Positions 11,132 through 24,006 of a DNA stretch of 64,000 nucleotides are shown in pieces. Position 1 is the stretch's first letter, and each line of letters begins with the position of its first letter. Under the pieces are notes generated by a model that was given only the letters and a program-made list of their open reading frames with translations, did not search any database and was not told the DNA's origin. The translations under genes were made by a program, and so were the position numbers. The DNA is from Symbiodinium microadriaticum. Taxonomy: Eukaryota > Sar > Dinophyceae > Suessiales > Symbiodiniaceae. The DNA lies in the NCBI GenBank assembly GCA_001939145.1, contig LSRX01000433.1, positions 416,794 to 480,793 of the forward strand, read 5' to 3'.

Positions 11132-12290
11132 TTACTGCTCCAACTCTATGTACGAACTCAACCCCCAAGTCCCTAAACCCTAGCCTAGCGCTGAGGCTCA
11201 TCCTTCTTTTTTTCGTCTTCCTGATGGTCGCTTGGAGCGACCTCCTGACCGAAGCAGTTTACTCCGTCGTTCTTCGACAAAAGCCGCTTGTCCTTTTTTG
11301 GGGAATTCAGGTATGTTGGCGCTCAGGGTTTAGGGTTATAGCAGCACCAATTTAGCATCATAAGACCAACTCGGCCCAGGTTGGGGGAACGAGTCAGGCT
11401 TATGACCGCCTGCTACGAAATACCCCCTCACTCGATGAGAGCGTGCTTGCTCGGAATGATGCACGCTGAGCATTCGAACGTGTGCTCCGCCTTCCCACCG
11501 GATGCACAGTAGAGTCTCAGTTGAGACTTCCATCTCGATGCTCCTGAAAGTTTCCTGGCTCCGTGCCTTACCTGTTCAATGAAAACCAGCACCTTCGACA
11601 GACATCTTCGCCATGACCCAAGACTGTCTTGCAGTAATTAGCATAGTAACATGTGCAATTCTGAATCACAGAAATGCAAGATAAACATAAGCAGAGCAGC
11701 GGCTTGCAGCAACACACAAGCCGTGGCTGGTTTCCAGCACTTCCAACCCACACGACCCTTCAACCTCTCGGCCAAGACCGATAACCTGGGAAGCACAACA
11801 CCTCAAACCCTACAATGCTTGCAGACACAATAACCCCCCAAACCCTAAACCTTGAACTACCTCGCTTGTGGGCATAGATCCTTAGCCATGCGAGAAACCC
11901 CTACCTTGTTGGGCAGAATTCTGTAGCTTCATTCTCTCGGGAGGCTGGACCGCTCAGGTCCAGAGTTGCAATCTCGCGAATCCCGTGAGCCCTACATGTG
12001 ACATTCCTTAAACCCTAAGCCCCGAGCCTCTAAACTTACATTCTAGAACCCCGAACCAGCTCTAAACAAGACGAAGCTCCAAACCCCAAACCCCTAACTA
12101 CAGCAAGTCTTCCTAAGCTCCAAACGCCAAATCCCCAACCAAAGGAACAAAACCGCGAAGCCCTTAAACTCTAAGCCATACACCCCACTAAAGAAAGCAT
12201 TGAAAGCCCCATAAAACCCTTCTAGAACGGGGGCTAGTATGGTTGGCCTTTTTCTTTGGCATTTTTTTGGCCTGCGGGACACTGAACCAT

Positions 12291-12315
12291 AATATATATA
12301 TATATATATATATTA
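12291..12315. repeat. (TA)n microsatellite
   Basis: About 12 TA units, in an AT-rich non-coding stretch that extends to about 12640. Confidence 0.9.
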
Positions 12316-12844
12316 GTCAAGTTATGGTATACTTGGTTACATCATCTTATACTGGATTGCCTTTAAACTATTCGTCCTCATATTCTTATACCGTACAATA
12401 CTGAAGAAGCACTCCAAACGCATACCGTGCGTGTACAACACCACACAATATCAAATAAACTTCTTAATATAACAGAACATAACCCGATACCATGTAGTGT
12501 CACGAAGTTCATGCAGTAGACTGTAATCTACTAAGGCATGTTATCTCACAGGGTATGCGTTTCCATATATCATGATAAAACATGACGTAATAGAAAACCG
12601 TATAGCAGGATGTGATATAGCCAATATACCATAACATTTTCTAGTCGTTAAGCGATGACCCGGCATTGCTAAAAACCTTCGAAACTGTACATCCTAAACG
12701 GCTCTTGACCCATCCGCAAGCTATCCCCACATGCCCGAAGCCCGAAGGCCAATACACAATGCCCTATGTCATGTAGGGTTTATGGTTTAACACAATACGT
12801 ACATCCCGAGCCCAATCCCGGACAGTTCGTGCTCGGGCTGTGAC

Positions 12845-13453
12845 GTGCAGTCCGTTTGCCACAAGTGGGCAGACCAAAAACGAGCACCCCCCCTCCGAAA
12901 GAAAAGTCCAAGACAAATTCTCCACCCTTCTAGAACTCTGAACGGCACCCTTAAAAGGAACCCGATCCCCTCGAGGCCGGAGCATGGCCCTAGCCTCATC
13001 TCCTACGTTTGGGGCGGCATTAGCTGTGGCCGGCTTCTGGCTCTACTAGCTGTCGGAGAGGCGACCAAAATCCTGATTTTTCAGGGCGAGTTAAGTAGGA
13101 TAGGGCTATGGGGTGTGTTACATTGTAGAACTAGAGTGAAGCGGAGACTACTACTAGCTATTATTCGGACCCGATCGGAGAAGGAGGACAACCAATCAGC
13201 AAAATCCTATTCCAGATCCTCGGGCTTTGGGGGTGATTCATTTGTGACAGTAAACACCAGGGTTTTCCAGGGGTTTGTCGGCAGTCCTGCAGGGTGTTTA
13301 TTTGTAGCCAGAGTATTTGTGAAGTCCAGTTCTATTTTCATTGAGATATGCATCTGTTCGAAGGGCAACATGCCCAGGGCCACTGAGACTTTGAGACTAG
13401 AGTTTCGAGGTTTGCAACGTTGTGTGGCTGCAGTTGACGAGCTTGAAGCATAG
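12845..13453 (+). CDS. 202-codon open frame, no recognised domain
   Basis: The second longest + strand frame. The N-terminal third is Arg/Lys/Pro-rich and overlaps open minus-strand frames. The C-terminal part (SSSIFIEICICSKGNMPRAT, LRLEFRGLQRCVAAVDELEA) looks more protein-like. In 64 kb searched in six frames about one frame this long is expected by chance, so I regard it as probably not a gene. Confidence 0.12.
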   Translation: MQSVCHKWADQKRAPPLRKKSPRQILHPSRTLNGTLKRNPIPSRPEHGPSLISYVWGGISCGRLLALLAVGEATKILIFQGELSRIGLWGVLHCRTRVKRRLLLAIIRTRSEKEDNQSAKSYSRSSGFGGDSFVTVNTRVFQGFVGSPAGCLFVARVFVKSSSIFIEICICSKGNMPRATETLRLEFRGLQRCVAAVDELEA

Positions 13454-14639
13454 GTGCCTCCATACCTAGCATGTGTTCTTAATCATAGCTCGTTCGAGTC
13501 AGTGCCCGTTCTAGATAAGCAGTTTTCAGATACAAAGCCTTTGATGCCACGAACTGCAGCATATTCAATAGCGGAGGCCATAAGCAACCCAGAGTGCACT
13601 TGCATGCAGGTTACGGGGTATCATTGTATCATGATGATAGAACACACAAAGTGAGGGCTGTGGTACTCCTAGAAAATCCCAGGTAGGAGGGCCCCGGTGT
13701 CAGCTTTAGGGCTTGATTGGCTAGACCGGGCTGCTGGACAACGAGGCCTGTTGCAAAAACGGGCTTGATTGGCTAAGCCCAAACCCAAGGCATGTCCAAG
13801 TGTGAGTGTGGAAACCCTAAACCCAAGAACATGATAAAGCTCTGTGCCCGGCTTTGGGTTCGTGGCTTCGCAGGTGATGACGCATTTCGGCAACCGCACC
13901 TCGTACTTGGCTCCTTGGCCAGCGAAGCTGAAAGCTCCTACTCCTACCGGCTGAGGGTTTTAGGATCCTAGAACTTATGGGTTCCTTTAAGGGTTCCTGT
14001 AAGGGCTCCTTTTCGGGTGCCTTTAAGGAGTCCTTTAAGTTTTAACCCCACGCCTTCTTATTCGACCTCAGGCTAGTTCTGAGACCCTACAGCCCAAAGC
14101 AAATGTAGGTCTCCCATCTCCTCCGAACACCTCAGGCGTAAGGCTCCAGGCAAGGGGAGTTACAGCACTGTAGCCTGCAGAATGTGTTGTGAATTGCCAC
14201 CTTCGACCCCTGCATCCTATCCTCGCGCAGAATGAAAATATTCGATGTTTTGACATTCTCGCTTGGGCTTTGTCCTTGTCCGGTTGTGCTACATAGATGA
14301 TGGGCTTGGAGTTCTTATTTGGTGAGGTGAGAAACCCGGCACCAACCCACAAACGTAAGACAGAGGTGCCTTGCAAAGCACAAGCCGATGTTACTTTGCG
14401 GGCGCTTGGGATGTAGATTGATGGTGTATTACGTATAGCAAATAGTATTTAAGATATGTTCTGTTTCCCTAGGATTTATGTGGCTGTTGGCGTATAGTAG
14501 ACTGCGGGGGATTATTATTATGATAGGGGGAAGTATCCCCCCCTTAGCAGTACCTAGGACCCTTTTTGGGGTGACTCCAAACTTGCCGGGCTTCACGAGA
14601 AGGCTCGGAATGTAGGGCTCAGGGCAGACGGCTTCGGCT
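13454..14639. other. Non-coding with a minisatellite
   Basis: Apart from the 12-bp minisatellite at 13979 nothing stands out. 14068-14376 minus is open without recognised domain. Confidence 0.5.
13979..14038 (+). repeat. 12-bp minisatellite, five units
   Basis: Five consecutive 12-bp units of GGGTTCCTTTAA with one to three changes each. It follows a TTTTAGGATCC stretch. Confidence 0.9.
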
Positions 14640-14900
14640 TTATGGTGTGGGGTTCTCCCGCTTCCAAAGGGGCAACATCGATTTTGAATGGAAGCATTCC
14701 CGCCAACATCTCCCTAAACATCACTTCACCAACGACTCACAAACATTTCCAAACCCCTTTGGCAGATAAATCTCGAGTCACCCTGCGCCCGACAAGCCCA
14801 GCCTCCGAGATCACAACTCCCATGGCCGTCTTGTCGCTGCTGGTGCCACTGATGAATCTTCCCCAGGAGCCCACCACTGCCGGGCTAAGGCTCGAAAAAA
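14640..14900 (-). pseudogene. Possible coding remnant, minus strand, one in-frame stop
   Basis: On the minus strand a frame reads SPAVVGSWGRFISGTSSDKT, AMGVVISEAGLVGRRVTRDL and SAKGVWKCL, then TGA, and continues in the same frame as VVGEVMFREMLAGMLPFKID and VAPLEAGEP. The uninterrupted protein-like texture across one stop suggests a decayed gene. I do not recognise the family, and the + strand is also open here (14642-14995). Confidence 0.2.
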
Positions 14901-17070
14901 GAGGGGACAGAAGTTCGGAACGATATCCCTTGGGATTATGGATCGTTTCTAAATCGCTGCTCGAGAAGGGGGCCCGAGATCCCTATTCTAATTGAGCTTT
15001 GTGTTAAGATGTTCCCTTCTACTGCATGTCTGGTGATTCCGGCTTTGCGCTATCCCAGTTTCTGCGATGATCCGCTAACGAAAGGAGATCGAAAAGAAGA
15101 TACGAGCACCTCTTACAACCAAGATGTGTCGACTACTTACAACTTCAACCCGGAAGACAGCGCAATGTTAGTGTGCTCGGTTGACATCCCCACTATTCTC
15201 CATATAATACACATACACCATGACACGTATACTTATTGAATAATTGCTACGGCCTGCAGCCTCACACAAATTTGACAGTGATACTTCGCCGAACCCCAGG
15301 AGACCCGGTCGAGAGCTCGCTGTGGAGCCAAGTTGGCTGGATCTGAGCTACCGCAGCCTTCCCGCACTTGAGGGGGCCTCCTCGCTCACTGGGATACGGT
15401 TTAAGGAGTCCAGAGATGCAGGGATCCAGGGTTTAGGGGATAAGGACGATCTGCTGAGCCAGAAAGTATAACCCCTTGACCTTTTAATTGACATTCCGGG
15501 TTCACGCTTTCCAGATAAGTATTGATGACTGCTGCACATAACTGCGGAAGCAATGCAGTGCGCCGTCATCTTTCAGCCATTCAACCCAAGTCCTACTAGG
15601 CACCTAAAGCCTCAACATTCAAACCTAAGACCACCGCAACCCCATGCCTACCGGATCCCCCAAACTCATCCAAGGCTGGCCATTGTCGCCTTCATCACGG
15701 GCTGCGGAACCCTGGGCCACTGCACCCGCATAGTCCGTCATATCCTGAACATAGGGTTCAGGGTTCTGCAGGCCCCGAACTCCAACTCCTGCGAACTGAC
15801 GAATCCTCCAAGCCCTTGCGGCCCTCATATCTTCGTGCCGGGAGTTGCTTTGGGGTTTCTCCTGCATGCCCTTTGGACAGGGTTGCGTTTGCCGATTCTT
15901 TTTCTTGGGGCTGCTGCTGCTAACGGAAAACGAAGCCCCAAGACCTTAATGCCGAATCCCTGTTCACAGCCGAGCGTAAGGCACCCAAACCCTGACACAA
16001 GTGCTTTCCAGATTCGGGCTCCCTTCTTTGGAGATGTTTTGTATCCCGACAGTTTTTTCAAGCTCGCATATGAATGGTATGAGTATTTTGGGGGTCCTAA
16101 AATCCTACGTTTCATCGCCTCCACACACACTGTTTTTTATTGAGTGATCGGTTTCGTGGGTTGCTTTTTGGGGTTTTACGGTTAATTTAGGGGTTTAGTG
16201 TGATTGAATGCACCAATGCCAACGACTCGTGCAGGGTATGTTGGTGTTCTTGTTACGGGGTGCTTACTAGTTACTATGTGCGGCGGACGAATGCCGCACA
16301 AGAAAGCGGATGATCACAGCTTTAAGTCTACCCTGAACCCCAAACCCTAATCCCTAAAGCGCCGAAGCCCTCAACCCTAAACCCAAATTCAACCCTAACC
16401 CCCCCCCAAAAAAAAAAATAAAAAATAATAATAAAATAAACCAGACCCTAGTCCCCGAACCCCAAAGAAACCGCAGCCCATGTTCCCACCAGGTCTGGCC
16501 TTGCTCTCCATTTTTGGAGGGAGCCTTCAGACAAAGGCCATGCCCCTTTGAAAGACGACATAAAAGGGTTTAAGGTCCATATATACCATCTAGTTAGCAG
16601 GGATTCATATAGTATAAGGGTATAGGGCCCTTACTTTTTGAGGGTCTTTTGGTCCTGAAGGCCCCGAGATCTTCCAATATCCCATACTGGGGTATACTTT
16701 AAGATCATACTAGGGTCCCCGTTAGATTATCAGAAAAATTCAAGGTACTTTCGGGAAAAAAGGGATACTGGCAGGTCCGGGCCCAACGCAGGGAGAGATA
16801 TTGGCTGATGGATGTGGAGCATGTACTGTTGGGATTTTTATTGGTGAGTATCGCATCATACCATAACTCCCCGCTTAAAGGTGCGTAGGTCTTGTTCACC
16901 AGCAGCCGTCTCGGAATGCTACTTGGGTGCTAAGTAGAGGAGCCTTTTGGTAGTTCAGCACTGTTCTGGGAAAATAGGGTGAAGAGGCGTTTCAATTCCT
17001 GCGGAAAGAGGTTGAAGAGGGCCCGCCCCAGACCCACACTATTGAAGCTTGAATAATTACCAATATTACG
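14901..17070. other. Non-coding; long frame judged spurious
   Basis: 15009-15239 and 15553-16143 are open on + but contain telomere-derived words and antisense frames. 16330-16440 has CCCTAAA words followed by an A-rich AATAATAATAAAATAAA tract. A dispersed repeat lies at 16564. Confidence 0.5.
16564..16661 (+). mobile_element. Dispersed repeat family 3, copy a
   Basis: 98 bp sharing with 62090-62175, in order, AAGGGTTTAAGGT, CATAT, AGTATAAGGGTA, GGCCCTTACTTTT, AGGGTCTT and TGGTCCT-AAGG, with small indels. It is not clearly palindromic end to end; the middle is (GGGCCCTT). The type of element is unknown. Confidence 0.65.
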
Positions 17071-17166
17071 GTTGATGATATAGATCCTGCATTACCCATA
17101 AAAGGAATATGTTGCATTTCCCACAGTTTAGGGTCCTTAAGGTAATGCAGGGTTTCTATCATCAAC
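17071..17166 (+). mobile_element. MITE-like palindromic element, family 1, copy c
   Basis: 96 bp. The terminal inverted repeats GTTGATGATATAGATCCTGC and the complement at 17141-17166 pair at 23 of 26 positions. The interior shares GGAATAT...TTTCCCA and TTTAGGGTCCTTAAGG with the copy at 57078. Confidence 0.85.
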
Positions 17167-18078
17167 AGTATGTCCTTAAGAAATTACTATTCGGGCCAGG
17201 CGCCTCTATGGTACCCTCTGCACCTCAGGCCATCAAATCGTGTATCCAATCTGCTCTCCCTCATAAGTCCCGACAAGCTCTTACCAGAAGTCTTTAGAGA
17301 CAATTCTACCCTTTTGACAAACCCTATGAACCTGATTCGTAGCAGATACATGTAATAAAAACGTGAAACCTGACGTTCCTGATAAGCCAAATAGAAACCC
17401 TAGAAGTGGCCTACAGAAGCTCGCACCCCACAGCCCATTGCAGGTCTTTGCTGCGGCATGTTTGGCTGTTTTAGCCCTGGGTGACTTGTCCGAGCATCGT
17501 TTCACATTCCCGATCTCGGAGTTGTTGAGTTTCAGAGCTAAGCGGCTTAACTGGGGTTTAGGCAGGCGTTCATGCCTCCCTGAAGTTCAGCATGCTATGG
17601 AACTATAGCTTTCGGGTCTTTCAGCTAGATAGGCCCCGGTTCAACTGTGATTTCGCCCTTGCTATGCTTGAAGTCTGCATAGGCAATACGGCCGATGGAC
17701 AAAATCATGCAGAAATCTAGCCCAATAAGGGTGTGCTCCAATTCCCTTGTATTTCGGGGTGTTTACACTTATAGTGTTGTATACATAACAAGACTACAGT
17801 GTGATGTAAAATAGTATACTAGAGTTTGATATGCTATGATATACTGTACCGTTTATATTAGCATAAAGTACAAATATATTATCTTAAAAGCACAATCTAA
17901 TAATAATGATAATGATAATACTAATGATTATAGTAATCAGATGATGAAGGAGTTTTCCACTAGTTGAGGCCTGGTCTCCTGCGCGCTCTCCCCCATCATC
18001 GCGAAGATGAGCCCAGGATGCAGCGACGCCATGCGACGCCCAAGTTAAGGAATGTAAGTTAATAAATCACAAAATCTA

Positions 18079-18133
18079 ACTCTCTCTCTCTCTCTATATA
18101 TATATATATGATATATGTATGTATGTGTATGTA

Positions 18134-18166
<33 letters not shown>

Positions 18167-18185
18167 GTAAGAATATACATATTTA
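18079..18185. repeat. (CT)n then (TA)n/(TATG)n microsatellite
   Basis: Adjacent CT and TA arrays followed by GTATGTATGTGTATG and (TA)n. Confidence 0.95.
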
Positions 18186-18816
18186 CAGATTGTCCAAATA
18201 GGTTTAGGGTTTAGAAATTAAGGAACATATCTCAACACCGTATGGAAGATCCCTATATACTTGGGAATCTCTGGGCTAATAAAGTTCGGACTTCGGCAAG
18301 ACGAGGTCCAAGCCGTTCCGATCCGCTTTTGCATGGCGCATGGTGTGAAGTCTTTGTGGCCATTGGGTAACGCAATCAAATTAAATTCATTCTGTTTGTA
18401 ATAGTCTAGCTCGTGAAGCCATACGTTGCCCTAGACTCAAGTAAGTTTATGGTCCTGGCAAAAGCGAGTTCTCGCCGTAGCCCGGGTCTAGAAGTATCGT
18501 CATGCCCTGGACGACGGAAACCGTCTGAGGAATGCGTTCTTCTTCATCCAGAACATCTGTTCGTTTGGCATCGGAGGCAAGTCGTGGGATGTGTTGAACT
18601 GTGGGTTCGGTGCTGGCTAGGTACACCATATTCTTATCTGCCAGGCCGTGTCATAAAGTAGACCCCTGATTCATGGATCCCCTCCTCTTAATATTCAGTA
18701 GAGGTCTCTGACGGATTGGCATGGCACCTATAGCTGCCCATGAATCTCCAAGTACTCAGGCCATAGCTTAGTTGTCCTGGATCCCAATCAGCATCGTAGT
18801 TGGCACTGAAGGGTTA

Positions 18817-18930
18817 GTTGTAACAGAGGGTCCTAAATATAATGAACAATACTATTTTGGGGGGTTCCTTATCATGCCTGTCGCATAGCATACCCCAAAG
18901 CCCTATTCTAATTATCAAGGCCCCTACATA
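18817..18930. mobile_element. Palindromic element, family 5, degraded copy
   Basis: The right arm CCCCAAAGCCCTATTCTAAT with TATCAAGGCCCCTACAT closely matches the element at 11023. The left arm is only weakly complementary (GTAACAGAGGGTCCT...TATTTTGGGG). Confidence 0.5.
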
Positions 18931-20270
18931 AGTGGAAGCTGTGGGTTCTGGAGTTTCTTTCTTGGGGTTGGTAAGCAAGTATGGATCTAGGGTCCTAAAG
19001 GATGCCCCCAAAAAGGAACTACCAATGGAGACTATAGGTAAACCTGCACAAACGGAGAATGACACAGGTGCGCAGTTCTACTTCTTCACTGATGGCTGCT
19101 GGACTGAAGTCGGGCCTGTGTCAATTGAGCACTCCTCCTGGTTCCGTGCGTGAGCCCGTCATTTTACAAAACCCTATGTTGGAAAAGGTTAGGACATGTC
19201 CTCGAGGGCTTATAGTTTCTAGGTCACGGGACTCCTATCGAGGATCGTACTAAGATGTACTAAGCCAGGTCAGTTACGAGGCCCTATGAGGATCTCACCG
19301 TGTACCCCTCGTACACCTACCCAATAGACCCGAAAGGTTTGCTGAGCCGATCGTCTAAACTCGGATCCTCGCTCGGAGTGGCGGGTCCCCGCGTGACAAA
19401 GATACCTCGGAGCAGGTCTAAACCCTTTCAGAAGTCGGCTCCTTTTGGGTTCATGGTTTCTGGCCGTTTCGAGCATTGTCGAGTGGTTCCTGGTTCCAAA
19501 GGCTCCGCACACTATTCCGAAACTCCCAGTCGCGGTCCCAAACCTTATGGACCCAAAGCCCAAACACGAAAATCTAAATCCAGAGTCCTAGACCTCCACA
19601 GAACCCGTCATAATACAAACCTTAATGAAGCTCTTATGAAAGCCTAAACTCTTAAAACCCTAAGCCCAGATCCAACACACTGAGGTCCGGAGTCATATCC
19701 CGAAGGACCACACCTATCGAAGGCCGTCCTGGCATGATGCTTCTCAGGGTTTGGGGCATTTTTGGTGTTGAAATTTTGGAGGGTTTGGGATTTAGGATTT
19801 AGTTTAGGGTGTCGAATCCAGGGTTGAGGATTGAGGACATAGAGCTGAGGATTGTCAGACTTCAGTTTCAGGGCGGGAACCCTGTGTAGAGGGAAAAGCA
19901 CACTCAAGTCTACCCAGAAGGCTTCATTCAGAGTCTCACCCCTACTGTCGGGTGGAAAGGACCCGGTGATTAGGTTCTTGGGTTTTGGGTAGCTAACCCC
20001 CACACGTCAACTTCAATATCGGGTGCCATGATTCCGCAAAAATATCCTGAACCCGAAGCCCCCGCCTCATCCACACCTGAACCGTGCCAAAAGCCCAAGC
20101 ACCCAAGCCATAACCCTATACAAGCAGCCATCAACCTGGTAGACTCGTGGTATGAACTAACAGTTGTTCTTACTTCTCATGGGCAATTTCAAGTATCATT
20201 CGTAATTGACGAGGATGCCCCCTGCTTCGCGACTCTTCAAGTAGTTCCAGATTTTGTTCATCAGCAGTAG

Positions 20271-20465
20271 GAGCTGGGTAAACCATTCCCCGCGCTACCC
20301 CAGGTGTTCTACACCAGCGCGATTGGCATGGTGTCGACCGCGGCATCCTCAGTCGAAGCATGGAGTTACAACGGACCTATACAAGATTTGCTTCAGGATG
20401 GGGTTTCCGGGGAGGCAGTTGCATCGTTTTGTAGCCATCGTTGTGGGCAGTGGCTTCTGGCTTAG
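20271..20465 (+). CDS. Possible terminal exon, unknown gene
   Basis: The 64-codon frame opens right after CAGCAGTAG|GAG, an AG|G acceptor, and runs to TAG at 20463. Pieces: LGKPFPALPQVFYTSAIGMV, STAASSVEAWSYNGPIQDLL and VASFCSHRCGQWLLA. It has no start codon at its beginning, as expected for an internal or last exon. No domain was recognised, and two antisense frames overlap. Confidence 0.25.
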   Translation, partial: ELGKPFPALPQVFYTSAIGMVSTAASSVEAWSYNGPIQDLLQDGVSGEAVASFCSHRCGQWLLA

Positions 20466-20715
20466 TTTTGAGGTTAAGTTCATTTCAGCCCAAACCCCGA
20501 GAAGATCTGTGCGAACTTTCGAAGAGCGCGGCGATGATCTAAGATTAAGATGCCAGCCGAGCTTCCTATGGGCCCCTGACGAAACTGGGTGCAACATGCT
20601 GGCTTCGAGGAGGTCAAAGTCAAAGAACGAATTTGCCATCTATTGGTCTTCATTCCAAAACCTTGAATATCAGCCCTGACACTTTTCGGTCTGGCGTTAA
20701 ACACCTTATACTTTT

Positions 20716-20785
20716 CTTTCTCTCGCTCTCTCTCACTTTCTGTCTCTCCCTCCCTCTCCCTCTCCCTCTCCCTCTCCCTCTCCCT

Positions 20786-20828
<43 letters not shown>
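20716..20828 (+). repeat. (CT)n and (CCCTCT)n microsatellite
   Basis: A CTCCCT hexamer run is followed by pure CT. The Leu/Ser/Pro frame over it is an artefact. Confidence 0.97.
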
Positions 20829-20829
<1 letters not shown>

Positions 20830-20940
20830 TCTCCTGTGCCGTTTCCCGGAAACCCCACAGCCCTGTGGGTCAAGACTGACGGCAGTAATCCTCCAGACTT
20901 GGTGAACCCCACCGAGCAGACCTCGAGACTGGGGGTTTGA

Positions 20941-21030
20941 GGCCTTGGTCTTTAGGGTTCAGGGCCCTTTAGGGTTTAGGGCCCTTTAGGGTTTAGGGTT
21001 TAGGGCCCTTTCGGGTTTAGGGTTTAGACT
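20941..21030 (+). repeat. Interstitial TTTAGGG cluster with GGGCCCTTTAGGGTTTA units
   Basis: Tandem GGGCCCTTTAGGGTTTA units alternate with plain TTTAGGG. It is the clearest higher-order arrangement of telomere-like repeats in the window. Confidence 0.8.
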
Positions 21031-23962
21031 CTTTGAGAGAGGTCTTCTCTCTGGTGGGCATGGTCATCTACAACCGATGGATGCAGCGCTGGAGCTACCC
21101 ACACATCCTCATGGCATCTCGGATCCCGTCGAATCTTTCATAATTCATAGGCTGAGGTTTTTTAGGGTTCGATTTCACGGCTTCAGTTTTCGAATGAGTT
21201 TGTACAAGAATCCCGCAAATGAAGCTCTTTGATGCGTTGGCTGTCGACGTGCTGGTTCTCTCCACCGGGGCTTAAGGGCTTTGGGGTTGAAGCTTTCTTG
21301 GTCAACTTTGCCTGGCTTTTGCCCACAAGCTTCAAGAGCCGTGCTTTCTGCTTGCCGCGAGTGGACGCGGTTCTTGATCCTTGCCACTAAACCTCTCTAG
21401 GCCCGGCCCTAGAGCCTCAAGGTAGCTTCAAATCCGAATGGTGCAATGTGGATGCCTGAAGACTTCGTGAGGCTATTCCATTAGGCGAAAAATCCTAGTC
21501 TGATCAGTAAGGTGCTTATAACCCTAAATCCTAAACCGTGTCGTCGAAACCGTGATATACTACCAGAACAGGTTTCGGATGTGAGAGGGCTGCCCGGCTC
21601 AGACACCAATTCTTGCGACCCCGGTACTATGTCAGTGCGAGACATCACCTGGAAATCTGACATTCTGACCACCTGGAGAAACGATGATTTGTGTCATCCC
21701 TGGCCTTGAATTTGAAGCGTCACCCCAAAGCCCTCAAAGTGTAAAACTCTCGAACCGAAAAGTCCCATAAAACGCCCGCAGCCGCCCAACAAAAACCCAA
21801 GGCCCTCAATTTTGTGGCCCCAGGGCTGAGACTAAGAGTCCGAAGGCTTCGGAGCGCCAGGGTTTCAGGGGGCTGAGCTTCAATCGGCAGGGTTTTAGAG
21901 CTTTCAGTAGGGTTTAGGGTTGGCGCAGTAATGTTGAGGGAGGAAGCAGAAGCCAGCCCGCTTACGCATTTCTGCACCCTTGCTCCGACGAGTTTGGCAA
22001 CATCCTCACCGCCGTCTGCAACTTGCTCAACTGCTTGGTCTTCTCACGCTGGAACTTGAAGTTCCTTTGCGCAGAGGGATTTAGTTAGGGGCTTATATAG
22101 GGTTTAGGGTTGATAGGCTTTGGGGTTTAAGGTGAATGCTTGAAATCTCGTTCTACTGTCCTGCTCTACGAAGAAGTGTCAGATGCATGGGTTCGGAAGG
22201 CTTTCGAGCGTAGTCAGTGCTAGTTTCGAGGCTTTGCTGCGCCTTTCCGGCCAGAACTTCACAGCCCGGATGCAAAGAAAGGGAAGCTAGAACCTGAATT
22301 TGAGAAGACGTAGGTTGTTTTGCGCATTTATGATGTAGTTGTATGGGCTTGCACCACATAAAGGACTGAACTACGGACCCTCAGTACGTGTGCAGTACTC
22401 TGTCGCTGTAGGGCTTCCCCAAAATTTGAGCTGCAACAACTAATTAGCAGTATGATGACCCCTGATTTCCCTGATTTCCCAACATGTTCCTCGCAGCTAC
22501 CACTCCAAAACTTTCAGGGTTCAACGGCGGAAACCCAAAGGCGGAAGCCCTGCAAAGGAGAGTGTAAAACCCTTAACCCCTCATGCCCGAAGGACAGTTT
22601 GGCCGAGTGCTCTAAACCACCGGAATAAATGATCATGTTGCTTCATACCCTACCAGCACTCGAAGCAGAAGCCGAAAGCCCAGATGTAGAGCCTGAATAA
22701 CGAGTAATACAGTTCCTTTGGATTCCTTATAATACGACACCCTCAAAGGCTATCCTAATTTATTAGCGGCCCTTCTATAACAAAAAACACGAAACCCCAA
22801 GCCCCAAAAGGTTGGGTATCAACGACCACGTCTTCGTGCTCGGGTCGGATGCGATTCAGAATGTGGTTCAAGAGATCGATGCTCGGTGGGTATAGACTTT
22901 CTTGCAGGTCCTGGTCTGGGTAGACTTGAGTCCAGTAGCAAAAAAGGCCTGTTAGTCTTTGAGTTTGTGTTTGTTCTTGGGTTTTTTGGTTTCATGGTTT
23001 CGGGCTTTGTCTTTCGGAGTTGAGGCCTTTTTCAGAAAAGCTGTGCAGAAGAGCGGCATTCAGTGCAGTTACACGTCTTGTTTGGGCATCATTAGGCCTT
23101 TACCCTCATGTTGCTTTTCGGATGTTCGCCGCCCAAAGTACGGTACCGGGTGCATTTGGACCCAGCGGAGAACTAAGTCAAAGAGGAGTTCTTTCGATCG
23201 CTTTACGCTTGAAGCTTGAGTGGATACCTCCGTCTCCCCAAAACCGTGCATGGATAGATCCTCAGACGTCTTTCTGTCCTGAACTCGGTGTAGATTATTG
23301 AGTCACACGATGTTGGGCTGGTGGAAGAGTTATACTGTCCCCGCTTAGTCGGGTTTATCGTGACGGCTCCTTGTGTTTAGTGTTCCACTCCCTGAAGTCA
23401 AATTCAGTTCCACATCAGCCGACCGAAGTTAAGACCACACGCCTCACCTGGATTGTCCCAATGTGAGCGCCGAAATGAACCTTTAGCCGTTCGCCGTTGG
23501 GTTTAGGGTTAGGGTTTATAAATCTCGAGGTACAGGTCACCTACTTTCGCAAGACTGAGCCGTCAGTGCGCAGTGTCCTGTCGGACATACGGAGACAAGC
23601 TTCACCGACTTTTACTCACACACAGGTACCAAGACACAATCTCTAGCATGGGCGGGCGTGCACAGAAGCGATCATGCCTTTCTGCTTCAAGCATAGGTAC
23701 ATACTACTGTAGCCGTTCCCCCTTTGCTTCTCAAGCCTAACCGATCATCAGCACCCCGAAACCCCACAAGAAACCTACAAACCCTGAACCCGAACCACTG
23801 CTTCAGGCGTGGCTGCCGACGATGCTCCTCATCTCGCAGCTGTGCCCCAACGGCTGTGAAGCTGCTCGGATCCACATTTTCCTGCTCGTTCCTTTGCAAG
23901 TTCAATGACAGTTTGGAGGACAAGTCCCACAAGCTCTACAGCAGTCCGAGAGAGAGAGAGAG

Positions 23963-24006
23963 AGGTTTAGGGTTTAGGGTTTAAGGTTTAGGGTTTAGGG
24001 TTTAGA
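23963..24006 (+). repeat. Interstitial TTTAGGG array flanked by GA repeats
   Basis: Six TTTAGGG units (one TTTAAGG) lie between a (GA)n run at 23947-23963 and a second short GAGAGAG. Confidence 0.95.

Larger units (their letters stand above)
10124..12844. other. Non-coding; one hairpin element and telomere-like words
   Basis: 10124-10900 has several overlapping short frames, none recognisable. A palindromic element lies at 11023-11131. 11830-12130 is rich in CCCTAAA variants. 12290-12650 is AT-rich with a TA array. Confidence 0.55.
17167..20270. other. Non-coding; AT-rich microsatellite centre
   Basis: 17760-18190 is AT-rich (AATAATAATGATAATGATAA, CT and TA arrays). 18817-19042 carries family 5 and AAAAAGGAACTAC remnants. 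19650-20000 is telomere-like. No exon is supported. Confidence 0.5.

Noticed and set aside
15553..16143. 196-codon frame on +
   Set aside because: No domain, antisense frames open, contains telomere-derived words; about this many long frames are expected by chance in 64 kb.
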